Part shown: one piece after another, positions 19,111 through 32,870 of the stretch
Position numbering within the stretch: position 1 is the stretch's first letter
How the letters are laid out: every line of letters begins with the position of its first letter
Assembly (NCBI GenBank): GCA_028564705.1
Contig: JAPXFQ010002085.1
Coordinates: 428,501-492,500 of the forward strand
DNA: 64,000 bases
DNA from: Apricaphanius iberus
Taxonomy: Eukaryota > Chordata > Actinopteri > Cyprinodontiformes > Aphaniidae
Reading direction: 5' to 3'
Notes under the pieces: model-generated
Databases searched by the model: none
Told to the model about the DNA's origin: nothing
The model's input: the letters and a program-made list of their open reading frames with translations, nothing else
Position numbers and translations under genes: made by a program

Positions 19111-22100
19111 GGTTCCCAACCATTCTAACCACTTTCATCTAAGGGGTGCAGTTTTGATCCCGTCGGCATGAAGGAAGAAGATTTAGCTGCAGAAATGTTA
19201 ACCTTTCAACCGAACTGCACAGAAAACATGTAATATATTATGAGGGTAATTTACACAAAGATAAAAAAACGTAAAACAACAACTAAGACTTTCAGCAGTT
19301 GTCCGGAGGTAGATAAAGCCAAGAAACAAAAGATTATATCTGCCCCAACACCACTTTGATTAAATACACTCACTCGCTCATTTTTACATTCCCTTGTTGC
19401 CTTTTGCCTCTTTCGCTCTCTTCTGTATACCCACCTTTGACCTTTCTACTCCCACTGCACTTCCAGCGATGAAAACAGGCGGAGGAGTGGGAAGGGATGA
19501 CGAGGAAGGTATATAGAGAAGAAGAGGGAGAGAGGGAGGGTGAATGTGGGAGAAGCCCTGGGGATGGGATGGAGGGACAGGGGGGAGGGAGGGTAAGTGA
19601 TTGATTTATAGGAGCAGGGCAAGGGGACCAAGGGAGGATAAGAGGAAGGGGGAGGATGGTTGAATGAGGCAGAAAGTGTGTGTGAGAGACGACAAGAAAG
19701 GAGAGGAGAGAAGGGTCAAGGTTGTAATTGATGGGAGACCTGGCCTACGCCCCCTTCCTTACAGTGGTCAGGGAGCTCGCCTTTGCCGACACCATGCCAC
19801 CTCTCCCTCCAGCTATTCTACTCCCGATGCTTCTTACCACTCTGAAATATTTTCTTCTTTTTGATCCTGTTTTTTCTGTTATACATTTTTTTCTCTTTTT
19901 TCCCCCTATCAACAACAACATGTGCTTACTGAGTTCTGTGTTATCACCTCAAATGTGGCAATATGAAAGTTGTGGCATAAAAACCCCTCAAAGATCTAAT
20001 TTCTGGCGATGAAAGTACTTTAAAATCTTCATTATTACCAAAAAATGTTTTTCTACACAGTGTGCAACAGAGTAACGACTGTATTCTTTACTGAAACAAA
20101 GAAAATACAATTACTTTTTACTTTTAACAATGATGATATTGCAATAATTGCAAAAAACTAAGTTTGCTCAGCTGCTATCTGCTATCTTTTTGTTTTGTGC
20201 GGATACACACACACACACACACACAGACACACCTTCCTCTAACGAGCTGCTGTCGTAGCATTTGTTCTCCCAGCTGATCTGACATAGCACAACCTATGTC
20301 TCATTTCTAGTGTTTTATCTTGTGTATGTGGCTGCATACACACACACATATACACATACACACGTCATGCATGTATTATTGGCATCCCCTTCAGTCCACT
20401 AGTCAACAGATCCATGTTTCATTCACGTGGCACAAAAAAGACAAATCTCTTTCCCACATTGTTAAGTCACATCCTTTATTTAAAGGGCTTAGTGGGAACA
20501 TGTAAAAAAATATCAAGACTTGTTTAGGTGTGAGAAATAATAACCAACTCAGAAAGAGCTGGGAGAGAAACAAAATCATGTCACTTTTGAGACATTGAGG
20601 TTCAGAGAAGATGTAAGTCCATTCCTAACCAAAAGAGAGTACTTAAAGTTCATTTTGGATTTTATTATGAACCAAATTGCTGATATAGTTTATTTAACCA
20701 GGGACTCCCTAAATCATTATTTTTTTTATTAATTTCAAGCCTATGATATTTGTTTTCATTTGTTTAGATACTTGGGTACATAAAAAAAATATTTAATTCA
20801 GTGATTCAATGCAATCACCTTGCATCAACTTGCATAGATCCCTGTTTACCAATTATGAACTGAATTTGACTATGCTGTTTTATAACTAGGATAACTAGAA
20901 CTGTATTTAATAAAATTTAAGTAGGTATATGATTGGAATGTGTTTGTTCAGTTTCAGTATATATGTCAGTATGTAAATTGGATCTTTAGATATATTGCAA
21001 ATTAATTTGGGATGGTATTTGTGACCCCACATTAATAAACTGAACTTATCAGAGTCTAGGATACCTAGCCCAAAGTTTGGATATGTATTTAGACTATTCT
21101 AAAAAATGTGTCTGATTGTACTTCTAATAAAGGGTGGAATACAGAAAAAAAATTAACTGCAATGAGGTCCTCAATCTTACACATAAAAAAAATAGCAAAC
21201 AGCTTGTTCCAATGGAAAAAGAGGGAATGTAACTGAGGGACATGTGTTTGTGTGTTTCTGTCCAAAGCAGGCAAACAAATAGCTGCCTTTTGTTACGACT
21301 GCCTCCCTGCTCTACACACATATATCATGCACATTCACATGAGGCTGCATATCTATACATCAACATGACAGACCACAGCCACCCCATTTGTTGTGCAGAG
21401 TGTGAATTTAATACAAGGGGGTCCCACTCTCCATATGAATAAGGCTCATTTGGAGAACGTATGTATCCATTTTCTCCCTGGTAATTTTAATTCTTCTTAG
21501 ACTTTAGGGAATCATTCATAGATTTAATGTATAGCAGAGCTGGACATTTTTAACCCCTTTTTGTAGCATGCAGTAGCATTGTTGAGCTATGACTCTGATG
21601 ATTTAAATTGAGGACTGTAATGGCATTTAAGACTCTTAATAAAGATGAGAGAGATTCATTTAAGAGTTTGGAGGTTTTAATAAAAGTTGCATTGATCATA
21701 CAGGAGAACAGCATAGATCACAGTGAATGCCGAATGCTGCCCCCCTCCTAACTCCCCAACTACCTACTACCCCACTACCTACTTACAAGCTCATATGAAA
21801 ATAAGTATTTATAAAGTTCAGCAACCTTGCCTCTATCACTTTGAAGACACAACTATTAACCTCAAGGTGGGGATGTCTCTTGATGAAGACATCTGTCTCT
21901 TTAGCTGTGAATAAGTGACTTTTGACATATACAAAACAATGGCAATAGCTTGGGTTATATGTAACACAATAAGAGAAACTCTCAAAACTAAGTATGTAAG
22001 AAGAATCAATATTTTCTCAGGCAATGATGTCTTCTCTAACCTCGAACTCAACACCTGTTGTCTGGCTCCTCTGCTCTCAGTGTTAATAATACTAAAGGAT

Positions 22101-25077
22101 TAATCATAATAATAAATTTCTCGATCACAAGGACCATTACAAAATCACTGGGGTAGAATCCATGCTGGGTCTACCCCAGCCCTCCAGGACAGCTACAAAA
22201 CCATTTGAGAAAGTCTGAAACTCCTTCATGTTGTTGCAGATGAACAAAAAACGGTTTTCATGTACATAATTCACATAATATAGCAATCATTTTGGAGTAT
22301 ATCTGGAGGATTCATTATTTACCTATCAAAGGGAATTATTCTGTAACAAAAAGAAAGAAAATGTAGACACTGGATTTGTTTCTTTTAGATTTATTTTGTC
22401 AATCAATTAATTACACTTAATCATGGCTTCCATTTATCAAACAACTTAAATTATATGTATGAAAAATTAATGAAATCAAAACAAGATCAAGTAAAAAGGC
22501 TAAGACTACTTTGATAATACAGTGGGAAAATGAGCATTTTCTGGATGGGAAATTAAAGTACATTCTTGTATGATTTAACTTCATCAAACATTTACTACTC
22601 GTTCAGGAGTTGCTAAAGACAGGGTTATATGGCCTACAATTCTGAGTTTTAATATCATTTTGAGCTTAAAAATTTTGGAAATTTTCAAAAGGCTTCAAAT
22701 TGCTCTTTTTTGTATCTTAGCCCCAGAAAATCCCCTTAGCAAAATAAGCAGCGATGCTATACTGCGGTCTGGACCTTGTTGTGTTTCTTGCCACTGAAAT
22801 GGACTGCTGTTTTTTGGGGTTTCTTTTTGGCTAACTGTAAGAATCAAACAAATGCTTTTTTAAAGATACTCGGAGGAGACCGGTTCTATGGGTGTTATGT
22901 CAAAACAAGGATGTCTGCCATCACTACAGTGTTTGCTTGTAATTTGAGTAGAATGTCAAGGCATCTGTGGGACTACTTTTGCATCTGACTATTTAGTGAG
23001 AACTAGTATCTCTAGGAAACTTCCTTTCGAATTGCTCCAAGTTTTTTTAATCCAGATTTCTAAAATCCAGATTAATTTTAATTGACACTAGACTTCCCAT
23101 TTTCTCATCAGGAATTATGTTTTCCTACATTTGTACAATACAATGTATAGTATATTACTTACTTGTGTTGCTAGTATGTTATTTCTGTGTAATAAACTAC
23201 ATATCAAATCACTTGTTTTAAATGTTAAATTACAGAAGAAGTCCTTAACACACTCATTTGGAAACACTACTTAGTGTGTTTTATTCTTCTCATCTTGGTG
23301 TTGACAGTGTTGCTGCAAAATTGCATAGATGATGGTGAAAAGTGGCTAGATCAGTTAGTGTTAGTACTAACTGTGGTTGTCAGGGGGTAGCTCACAGCAG
23401 AAAGGTGAAGATAAAGTGGTCAGGGTGGAGTGGAGGGAGAGACATGGCAGCATGTGTGTGTGTGTAGATGCTGCAGTTTACCCCTTAGGGCAAGATCTGC
23501 CTCAAATTAGCTTTGTCGCCCTGGGAGACAGAGAGGGTGAGATGAAGAGCAAGTGAGGCAGTAAGGAAAAGTATATGAGTGTGTTTGTGTGTAGATGAGA
23601 ACCTGAAGAACAAGAGGCCAGGGGGTCAGGAAACCAACTCACAGCAGATAACTCTTAAACACTATCCCATCTGTGAATGAGCTGACACAGCTCCATATTA
23701 CATTTACACATCCACTACTGTTAAGGAGAAGATGTTAGCAAAAGCAGTGAATGAACAAACTAGAGATCAATCAATAATGAACAAATATTAGGAACCCACC
23801 CACAGATATGTAGCAGCTAATTTCTGGAGCAAGACAATTAAAGACATTCTTATTATATTATGAGAATTACCCTCTGGCGATGGCTGGATGTCCCTTTTTA
23901 ATGGGGCCGTAATGATGCGTCAGCTGAAGACCAAAAGGTCATTGGGGTGGGGCTCAAATCTACTGAGAGATGGTAGGGAGAGGGGTGAGAGAACAGCGAT
24001 ACCACAGGTAAAAACTGTAGCAGCAAGATCGGAGATGTCAATTAAACCTCTGCAAATATTGTATACATTACAGACATGACATGTTTAACATCAGCTATGA
24101 TTTGTAGAATTATCATCAGACAACACAGATTAGTCATGTAAATTTGAAAAGAATTGGCAGAGTAGCACAACGAGGGAGCCAGCAGTGTGCCATAATCATA
24201 TATACTGTACACATGCCTAAACTGACAAATTTGCCTCTATTCAGCAGCAGCTTTGAAGATGAATCCTAAATAAGCAGGCAGAATGTGTTGAATCCATTGC
24301 TTCCATCTTTACAAAGTCATAAATGGCCAGCTGGATTTAGATGGCTGTGCTTCTAGAGGGACATGTCCTCAGACCGCAGATATAAACCCTGGCGCTGTGC
24401 CGCACACACGCACGTATGCACACACAAATTAACACATTTTGCCAGCTTTGGCCCTGCTCCCCATAGCCTCTGAGACCTAATCAGTGAGATCAGGTGGAAG
24501 GCCCCAGTCTGTGTGAGTGTTGCTGCTTGTGTGTTTATACAGCTGGTAGTTTGTGCATATCTTAACTCGTCTGAAAGCTCAGCAATCTTGATTACTGGCA
24601 TCCACTCTCAATGCCCTGCACACAAGTATATGATGGCATGACTTAGATGAGTGAAGAAGAGCAGAAGTATAATAACTAAAGCAATGAAATTTGACTTCAG
24701 TTTACCTTCCTCTGTTATTCAGCTAGATATTTGATGATGCAGAGAAAATACAGAAGAGATGAGTTAGCAAGCAGAAAAAAAGGGTGATAAAGGGATAATA
24801 AATAACTAAGATGACTTAAGAGATGGGGTTGATGGAGAGATGGAAGGAGACAAGAGTTTAGCAAAAACAAAAGGGCTAGAAAACTGGTGGCGTCTGGAGT
24901 TCCCCCCATGGGAGACTTGTATCTAAATCTGGCCCTGTAGTGTCTGGGCTGCATGAGCGTGTGTGACTGTGCAACTGGCATCTGGTTGCATCCCTGCTAG
25001 AAAGAAGTGATAATGGAAAAGGAGTGACGAGAGATCGGCCTAAGTGGTCCGCTCTCTTTCACAAACACTTTCTTTCT

Positions 25078-25103
25078 GAGGAGAGGAGAGGAGAGGAGAG
25101 GAG
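25078..25103 (+). repeat. Tandem repeat (GGAGA)n
   Basis: Five uninterrupted copies of a GAGGA/GGAGA pentamer, giving a purine-only strand. Confidence 0.9.
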
Positions 25104-25254
25104 GCAGGCATGACGGCAAGCAGAAACACTCTCTCGCAATATTTAGACAGGCAAACATAAAGATTTCTGAATGTATTTTACCCTAATCACAATGTTGTGT
25201 ATCTCTTTCGTCTGTTGCTGGCTGTGGAAGATTCAGTACTGTCCAACACATCTA

Positions 25255-25291
<37 letters not shown>

Positions 25292-25292
25292 T
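25255..25292 (+). repeat. Compound microsatellite (TG)n(TA)n
   Basis: A TG run passes directly into a TA run of about 24 bp. It is unique DNA on both sides. Confidence 0.95.
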
Positions 25293-27233
25293 ATGCCAAT
25301 GGGATTGAAATATTGCAAATAACAACATTATATAATCTTAGGATACAGCATGAAGAAACTCTGTCTACAAATATGGACATTTACTCACCACAGTATGCCA
25401 AATACTTTGGCTCCCGTTGACCTGTAACTTAGCCCCACCCCCGAACAAAAAACAAACCAATAGCGTTCAGCTACAAGTGTCCAAACAGACTTAAACATTT
25501 TCGCTGTCTCCCTCCTTGGAGAAACATTCAGACCTGCGACACTAACCGCTCTCATTGTAAACATGCGGTGAGCTGCTGCGGCTTGTTCAAATTAGTAACA
25601 GTTACTAAGTGGGGCGGGGCTTAGCAGAACTGAGCCACAGGTAAAATGGCAGCATTGCAAACTACTTCATGATTGATTTAGTAAAAAGTAATTTAACATA
25701 TTGAGCCTTCATATACTGGGAAAACAGAACATTATTTTCATCTGCAATTAGGCACAGTAACATGGAAAGAGAAAATAGCGAAAGGAAGAACTATTATGAC
25801 ACAATAGAACCGTATGAGTTTTTAGGTTGTCTTATTCAGATACTATAAATGTGCAGTAGAATATTCAGATGATAGATTCCATGTGTTATGTGTGCAAAGA
25901 AGACTTGAATAAGTGCACCACACTTATTCTGGTACTTCACTTGATCTGACTCACACACAGTTATAAATTCACACTCCAGTGACAGCCACCTGCCCACAGC
26001 CTTGGGAACTGCTGTTCAGATCTGTTCTAGTCTAAACAAACATCACTGCATGACACCATACAGTCTCCTGTCAACTTCTTTTCTTCTTTATTTTATCTCT
26101 TTCTTTTATCTTTATCATTGGACATCACCAGTTCATTCTTAACATTTTTTTGTACATAAATTGTTCTTTCTCACCATTCCACAGATATGTGTGTAATATA
26201 TACTTGTATGATTCCTTATTTGTAACATTGCAGTTTAAGGCTTAGGCTAAATCAAGTATGTTTTTCACAATTTTATTCATACTGGAAAGGCGTATCTCTT
26301 GCAACCAAAAAAGAATGTGAGTCCCAGCAATGTTAATGTGTCAGCAGATTTATATCCTTAGACACGAGTAATACAAGTAACCGATACACACACTAGATTT
26401 AAATGGGACTCTTGTCTTACCCACTGCACTCACCCATCAGTCCATAAAGTCACAGAGGAAAAACTCTATTGTTATTACATCCACACTGCAGGTTAACACA
26501 CATATACGCAAAATCTAAATCCCTGTGTGTAAAACTAATTTAAGTTGGAAGAAGGACCTTAACACAGTTAATGCACTAAAATAATATGTGGTCTCTCACT
26601 TTTTCTTCGTCTCCAACAATTTGCTTTTTAATGTCTATCAACAGGTCCTTTTGGGTGTGATCTACAAAAATGTGTTCATTTTACTCCCTCCTGTGCTCCT
26701 TCCCACGACTCTCTTATTTATCCCCCAATTCTCTTACCATTTTCATTGACCATCTAAAATCAATCTATGTTCTGTTTTTCCTTCCAACCTCGTCTGTCTT
26801 TTCCTCTCCCCTCTTTCTTTTTCCTGGATGTGCACTCAGGTGTCAAAGGCATTTCGCTCGCAATCCTTCATCTGTACACACGCACACACACACACACGCA
26901 CACACACACATGCTGACACAGAGTGACGCCAGTACAGTGTAAAAAAAAATCTATCCTGATGTGATCAGTGGAGATTGGGTTATTGACAGACAGCAATATT
27001 CCCACAATAGAAATCGTTCACCTTCATCACTGTCATGGTGTTTGTAGGCACATTTTGATGGACATGCATGCATAATTGCATGTGTGAAAAATAACAAAAG
27101 AGCACGATATTGGTAAAGGAACAAAAAAGTTAGCAAATGTACCAGTAACAGCTACACTGTTCTTTAGGTACTGTATGTTGTCTTTTGTATGAGTCAGGGG
27201 AGAATTTACATTAAGGTCTGTTGTTCTTCACCG

Positions 27234-27885
27234 ACAGTACCACAAAAAAATATTCACACCAGTTGGAATTTTTCACTTTTTGTGATACAACTTTACATAC
27301 CTGTCATTACGAAAGAAAAGCATCCCCACAGCATAATGCTGCCTCCACCGTGTTTCAGAATGGGGGTGATGAGTTTAGGTTTGTGCACATTGTTCCTTTT
27401 TTTTGTCACACCGCATTTTGTATGTAATCCAAAAACTTTAACTTTGGTCTCATTTCAGAAGATCCATATATTTTCTTTGTCCCCTACATCTATTTTGGCA
27501 AAAAGGAGGAATACTTATAAATAAAAATGTATACGTAAATGTTATTTTCTAACTAATGCTTGTCCAGGTAATCACATACAACGTAGCTCTATTTACTAAC
27601 AAGGTGAATTGCAAAGTCAAATGTTTGTACCAGATTTTTTCGGGGGAGTCTAGATGAAAAGGAGCATATACATTCATGCACGTCTTGCTTTTCAAATATG
27701 TATATGTTTAAAGAAAATAAAAAGGAAGCAATGCATGTTTATCTAAACTTCGAAGTTATGTACCACAATGGGTTGGTCGGACATATAATACCAGATAAAA
27801 CACTGAAGGTTCTGCTTGTAACGAGACAAAATATGAAAAAGTTCAAGGGGGATGTGGTCTTATGTCAGGGATGTGTAGGTTATGT
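27234..27885 (-). mobile_element. Tc1-like transposon, internally deleted, minus strand
   Basis: The left end (cagtaccacaaaaaaatatt, then cacacc at 27235-27260) and the right end (gtaacgagacaaaatatgaa, then aaagttcaaggggg at 27818-27851) are mirror versions of the terminal repeat of a common fish Tc1 family. On the minus strand, 27480 down to about 27320 carries transposase remnants. The order is a GGATCTTCTGAAATGAGACC-like motif, then the hallmark equivalent to GGTGGCAGCATTATGCTGTG upstream of GGGGATGCTTTTC. Both ends are present, but most of the coding region is missing or decayed. It is non-autonomous. Confidence 0.8.
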
Positions 27886-29453
27886 ATTCTTCTAATATTT
27901 TACTGGTTGTTTTATCTTCTCCATTTTCTTTTCTGTTGCATGGATTACGAGAGCTTTAGATTTATTTTGAGTATTTGTGATTAATTCACATCCAGTTCTG
28001 TGTTCACTCTTTCATTTCTTGCCCTTTCTTTTCACTGTTTCATTATTTCAAGTTTTCACATTAACTCCCTCATTCCCCTCTTTTCTCACCCATTCTTTAT
28101 GGTTTGAAGGCTCATTTGTTAAGAGGAGGTAACACACTCTCACTCTCCTACGAGCTTCCTCTTGTCTCTTTTTGTGAGCTTTGGAAATATAATTTTCAAT
28201 TTTTAATTTGATTCATTTAGATTTGACCATTAATCAGTGCTGAGATTGAGTTAATTGGGTGGAAAATAGATGAGGTAGTTAGAAAGGACTCTTCATGAAG
28301 TGAATTCAGGGTCTTTTAGGTATGCGAGGAGGAAGAATTGAAGGTAAAAGACAGCAATTTAAAGATCATGTGAGTTTATAATTGGGTTTATGCTGAAAAG
28401 TGGACTCTTCATAAGAGCTGTTTGTTTGGTATAAGACATCAACACTTCATGATCACAGCATAGAACAGATAGAGTATCTTCTAGAAAACTTTTAAAGCCA
28501 TAACAAAAACATTATTTAAAAAGAAACATTTGAGAGTTATACTTATTTTCCTTATTTATAACATTAAATGATCAAGTATCCCTTTAAATTAACACTTTAC
28601 TAAAGTTTAAGTATTTGAGTAGACTGGAGATTAAGTCAATTATTTGTACTTTATTCCAATTTACTGTTCTATTTAATGATATTCTTACAGTTTTTCATAA
28701 GAGTCTACATGATCTCTGATAAATACATACTCCAATGGGTATTGTTTTCGACAAGGAAATTAAAAACTTCAGGTAAATTGGTCTATTTGTAGAGACTTGC
28801 ATTAATTTGACTTCACTTCTCCAATAGGCAACATTAGGGCAGCTTCTTTCTTTTTTATATATTCTATTTCTGTTTGATGTCATGCTGCCTTTTAATTTTG
28901 TGGCCACGCCGGTGGTGTCACGATTTTGTTTTTTGAGTCACTGTCGTGCAGATTTTGGACAGAGCATTTTCATCAGATTAATGTGAGTTTGATGATTGTT
29001 AAGAACCAGTAATTCTAATTTCTCTTCACTCCATCATCCCTCTACATTGTTTTCTATTTACTCACCCTGCTTCGCAGAATAACCAGTGACCCACGTTCTC
29101 TGTGAGCGTGCTGCTTATTGGGGCTTACAAACACAACATGGGGTTGTGGGTTAGAGAAATATAAATGTAGTTTTAGTGTGCATGTGAGAGGAAATAGCAA
29201 ACACAGTGTATGAGTGTACCTCCCAGTGTTAAGAGTCTCTTGACCGTTTGCTGACACTAGGCCTCCTGCTGAACCTGGACTGTCAGTCCTTCTGTCCCTC
29301 CATCTCTGCCTCAAGCAGTTGTACATGAAAACACACATACACACATGGTTGAGTTAATGGGTGCCTAAGATATTCAGAGAGGATTGTAAATTTTAAATAT
29401 ACTAGATATAAGATGCATAAACAAGCACTCGTGTGTCTAGTTTGTTTTAGGAA

Positions 29454-29700
29454 CATCCATCCATTTTCTGAATCGCTTAGTCCTCCATGGGTCGCGGGGC
29501 GGCTGGTGTTGAAAGGACAATTTAGACTGATCAATTAACCTGACAGTCATGTTTTTGGACTGTGGGAGGAAGCCGGAGTACCCGGAGGGAACCCACGCAT
29601 GCACGGGGAGAACATGCAAACTCCATGCAGAAAGGCCCTGGGCCGGGATATGAACCCACAACCTTCTTCCTAAAAGGCAACAGTGCTAACCACTTCGCTT
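29454..29700 (-). mobile_element. V-SINE-like retroposon, minus strand
   Basis: The plus strand reads the reverse of the usual element. The tail ccatccattttctgaatcgc is at 29456-29476. The conserved core (ggggagaacatgcaaactcc near 29605-29625) follows. The tRNA-derived head in reverse (caacagtgctaaccacttcg near 29679-29698) ends it. It matches the copy at 49846-50170 in inverse orientation. No coding capacity is expected. Confidence 0.85.
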
Positions 29701-29923
29701 TTCCTAAAGTTTTTCTTTTCTGGCAGTTAAATATTTGTATTGTATTGACTTGTGGTCAGCATACTTTCCAAATTATTTGGATCTCTAGGTGAGCAAATCT
29801 CTTTCTTGCTTTTATGTCCCTCATCGGGGTCCTTTTCTTTTTTTTTCTCCTGCATAGATTTATAAAACAGAGGAATTACCTAAACAAGAGTATCTTCCTG
29901 CAGTTAACATGGCGAAAAAGAGT

Positions 29924-30400
29924 GCCGCCATATATCCAATCCATACAGGAAGTCAGTTAAACACAGCTAATCACTAAGTTGTAATGTTAGCTTTTTATGG
30001 ATATAAGTGTTCCTAAATGTTTAAATAAAAAGATGGATCATATTAGGTTTAGGTACTGGTCCTCAAATATGAGGATTAGGAGAATAGTAAAGTTAGGTGT
30101 AGGTAATGCTCATCAGATATTAGGATTAGTAAGGAATCAACCGGGCTAGCCAATCAGAGATGAGAAGGGCTGGACCTTGCCTTTAAATGTGTACAATTCA
30201 GTATGTACGACGAAGAAGCAACACATACATTACAGGATGAAGAAACCTCTGCTTGGGACTTCCCTTTATAGTTTTTATAATATTATGTCTATGAGTATCA
30301 GTCCATGATGGGTCTACGTATGTTATGTCTATGCTTCTCTTCTTTTTGTATTATGGCGGTTTCCGCTTGAGACTTCAAACGTGGATTGGATATATAGCGG
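29924..30400. mobile_element. MITE-like element with about 20-bp terminal inverted repeats
   Basis: The left arm GCCGCCATATATCCAATCC at 29924-29942 is mirrored by GGATTGGATATATAGCGG at 30383-30400, with one mismatch in the shared core. A near-palindromic second site (atggcggtttccgc near 30352-30366) lies inside the right end. The interior has two related direct repeats, about 30046-30090 and 30093-30135, both with taggt-taggta and atgaggattag/ttaggattag. There is no coding capacity. The family is unknown to me. Confidence 0.55.
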
Positions 30401-30677
30401 ATATATATTATTTATACCAGTTAATGTGAGAATAACCACTTAAAGTTTGCATATACAGATTTTTGACATGTAAAGCAAAACATCAGAGTCCAATATAGTC
30501 AAACATATTTTTTTTTAACTAATGATGAACACATTTTTCTGAAGCAGCAATCTCAGATGCTTTGAAACCTCCTGTTTAAAAAGGCTCCTGAATTTTTTAG
30601 CAGGGTTTAGATGAAGTGAGGAAGGAGCCCATATACTGACATTTCATCTTTAACCCCTTTAAAAGCTAGCCACATTA

Positions 30678-31050
30678 GCCCCATTTCCACCACAGGAACT
30701 TCGGGATAATTTTACCGGACCTTCACGGTATCCTTGTGTCTCCATTTCTCTGGCCCGGCCTGAAAGAAAGACTTTCAGCGCCATTTCAGGAAACAAATGG
30801 GCACCTGCTTGGTGTATGCACTCAAAAATGGCCCAGTAATGTCACTTGGAAGGACATCTGGTTAACTCATGCTGATTGTTTTTAACTCAGTGGGAAATTA
30901 TATCAACAGACCTCACCCCAAAAAAAACCAGCATTTGTAAATTTGCAGTTTATTACAACAAAGTAAACAAAAACACAACAATCATCCCCGCTTCTTCCAT
31001 CATCAATCTGTGGGAACCTTCTAGTCAGTATTGATCAGTGATGCCATTCA
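30678..31050 (+). mobile_element. MITE, family M1, left and middle part
   Basis: It starts gccccatttccaccacagga and shares an extended, diverged alignment with 36963-37290. Shared landmarks are gccatttcagga, aactcatgctgatt, aactcag.ggga and the cgcttcttccatc block. The right terminal part seen in the other copies is missing or decayed after about 31050. Confidence 0.6.
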
Positions 31051-31693
31051 CTGCCGATTTATCATTTACACTGGGATTTATCCTACACCAAATTCCTCAT
31101 AGAGAAACGACAAGTGAGAGGACCGAACCACGTCAACCCCTAAGCCCTTTCCTTCTCTCTTTTCTCCTCCTGTTATCTCAAGTTCTTTCCACTCTTCCTC
31201 TAAAGCACATAACACCTCTGTCTTCCTTATCCACCTTTAAGTGGTAACCACGGTAACATCCAATCCCTCAAGGGATAGGCCTAATTCAATTAGGACTCCT
31301 TTGTGTCAATTAATTAACGAGACAGAGAGGGAGACAGCAATCGGGAGGCAGAGATTGGGCAACATGAAGCCAGAAAACCAGAGAAACAGTGTGGGAAAGA
31401 CTCAAACTGAAATACTGTGTCTTTAGCTTTCAATGAAACATAAAAGTCAAAAAAGTTAAGCAAGAATAGAAAAAAACATATTATTGAATAGATGAGCGTA
31501 ATAACAACCAAATAAACTACATTTGCTTTATAAAATACTTTAATGAAGACGTCTTCTCTTATCTGTTTCTACCTTGTCAGGCTCTGTTTGTTTCAGAGTC
31601 AGCCTCTGGTTGTACTTATTTATCTTTGTCAGTGCTTCTTTTTCATTCACAAAAAAATAATTTTTTATTTCCTTTCTCTGAAATGTCTTCCAG

Positions 31694-31804
31694 GTGTTCG
31701 TCTGGACAGGGTTCGTGGTGGAAGACAGAAATACAAACGCCGAATAGATGCAGACAACAGCCCGTATCTGAACCCACAGCTGGCTCTGCCCCCAAAAAAG
31801 CCAT
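31694..31804 (+). CDS. esrrg: esrrg coding exon: C-terminal extension and hinge
   Basis: The exon is 111 bp, with acceptor ...tgtcttccag|GTGTTCG and donor AAGCCAT|gtaaga. It reads (G)[18 protein letters not shown] followed by [18 protein letters not shown] and the first base of a Tyr codon. [16 protein letters not shown] is the C-terminal extension (T-box and A-box). In ERRs this contacts the bases 5' of the half-site and gives preference for TCAAGGTCA. The rest is the hinge. SPYLNPQL and KKPY mark ERR gamma. Mammalian VQPAKKP is replaced by ALPPKKP. Intron phase is the same as in the mammalian gene. It sits 3.1 kb before the first LBD exon. Confidence 0.95.
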
Positions 31805-32739
31805 GTAAGAATACAACCTTTCACATGCATTTCAGATGTATAGATTGTGTAACCTGTGTAAGGATGTTGAATTATTATCCTACTAACACACAGTTGGACA
31901 ATAAAAACATTTCAAATGAGAATTCGCACAAATACAATAACAGGGGTTGTAAAGGCACCCAGCTGTTTGGAACTCTCGTCTTTTTTTGCTGCCAGTTTGG
32001 GATCATAACATTTCCCACCATGAAAGTGTTCATTTTAGCTTCTGTCAAGTTGGCTGCTTTATTTCAAAGAAATAAAAACGAAATCATGGCGAATGAATAC
32101 CTAACAAACGAGAGTGAGTGAGAGTGACAGAGACAGGTAAAGACATGGAGAGATTAAACCTAAATGAGAGCGTTTCTCAGATAGGGAGAGAGGAGGAGGA
32201 ACACGGAGGGTTGGGCAGGAGAACAGGCGTAACCCTAATCCGGATTAAATCCAATCTGGCAACCACATCAGGCTAGAGTTAGCTCTCTAGCTAACCGTCT
32301 GCTTGTACACACAACATACACACACATGCAGTGCAGTGTTTAGCAGCGTGCTCCCCAAAGCCCCTTTTGCCTAAAGCTGAAGCATATTCTGCTCTAGGCC
32401 AATATGCTGTGTGGCTGTGTGGCAGCTTACCAGGACTTCTGCAACACTAATTATTGAAATGATGGGATAAACTGAATTTGTGTACCCTGTGCCTTTGTTG
32501 GAATACCAACAGGATGAGTGTATACCAACTCTCCATGTAAATAATTATTCATGTTAATATTAGAAGTAAAAAAAAACATTGTCCTTTTTTATAATAGAGG
32601 ACAAGTCCACCTGTTCCTCCTATTTGTTTTTGTTTTTTTTTGTTAAATATCTACTTTTGTTTATCTAACACACAAAATCCTCCTGTGCCTCTGTCATTTT
32701 CACAGACAGGAATACTCACACAACCTATCTGTCTCCAGC

Positions 32740-32870
32740 CCAATCCCTAGCCTCACCGTCCCAATTGATTGTTTGAGAACAGAACAATAGCCCAGGGTTT
32801 GGAAATGGGCTTCCATTGATTCTAATTAGGGAAACATTAAATAAGATTTACTCTCAGATACTGCAGTGTG
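32740..32870. promoter_or_regulatory. Candidate conserved non-coding element
   Basis: A repeat-free block with ccaattgattgtttgagaac, aacaatag (SOX-like) and tctaattagg (homeodomain-like) motifs. The call is inference from motif density only. Confidence 0.25.

Noticed and set aside
22149..22181. Small palindrome ctggggtag...ctaccccag
   Set aside because: Nine-base stem only; expected by chance in 64 kb.
25428..25625. Inverted GCCCC(A/G)CCCC motifs about 180 bp apart
   Set aside because: Only about ten bases match and the flanks do not extend; too weak for a TIR element. They might be GC-box type sites.
31543..32121. Long open frame of 192 codons on the plus strand
   Set aside because: It is the esrrg hinge exon (31694-31804) plus accidental read-through of both flanking introns.
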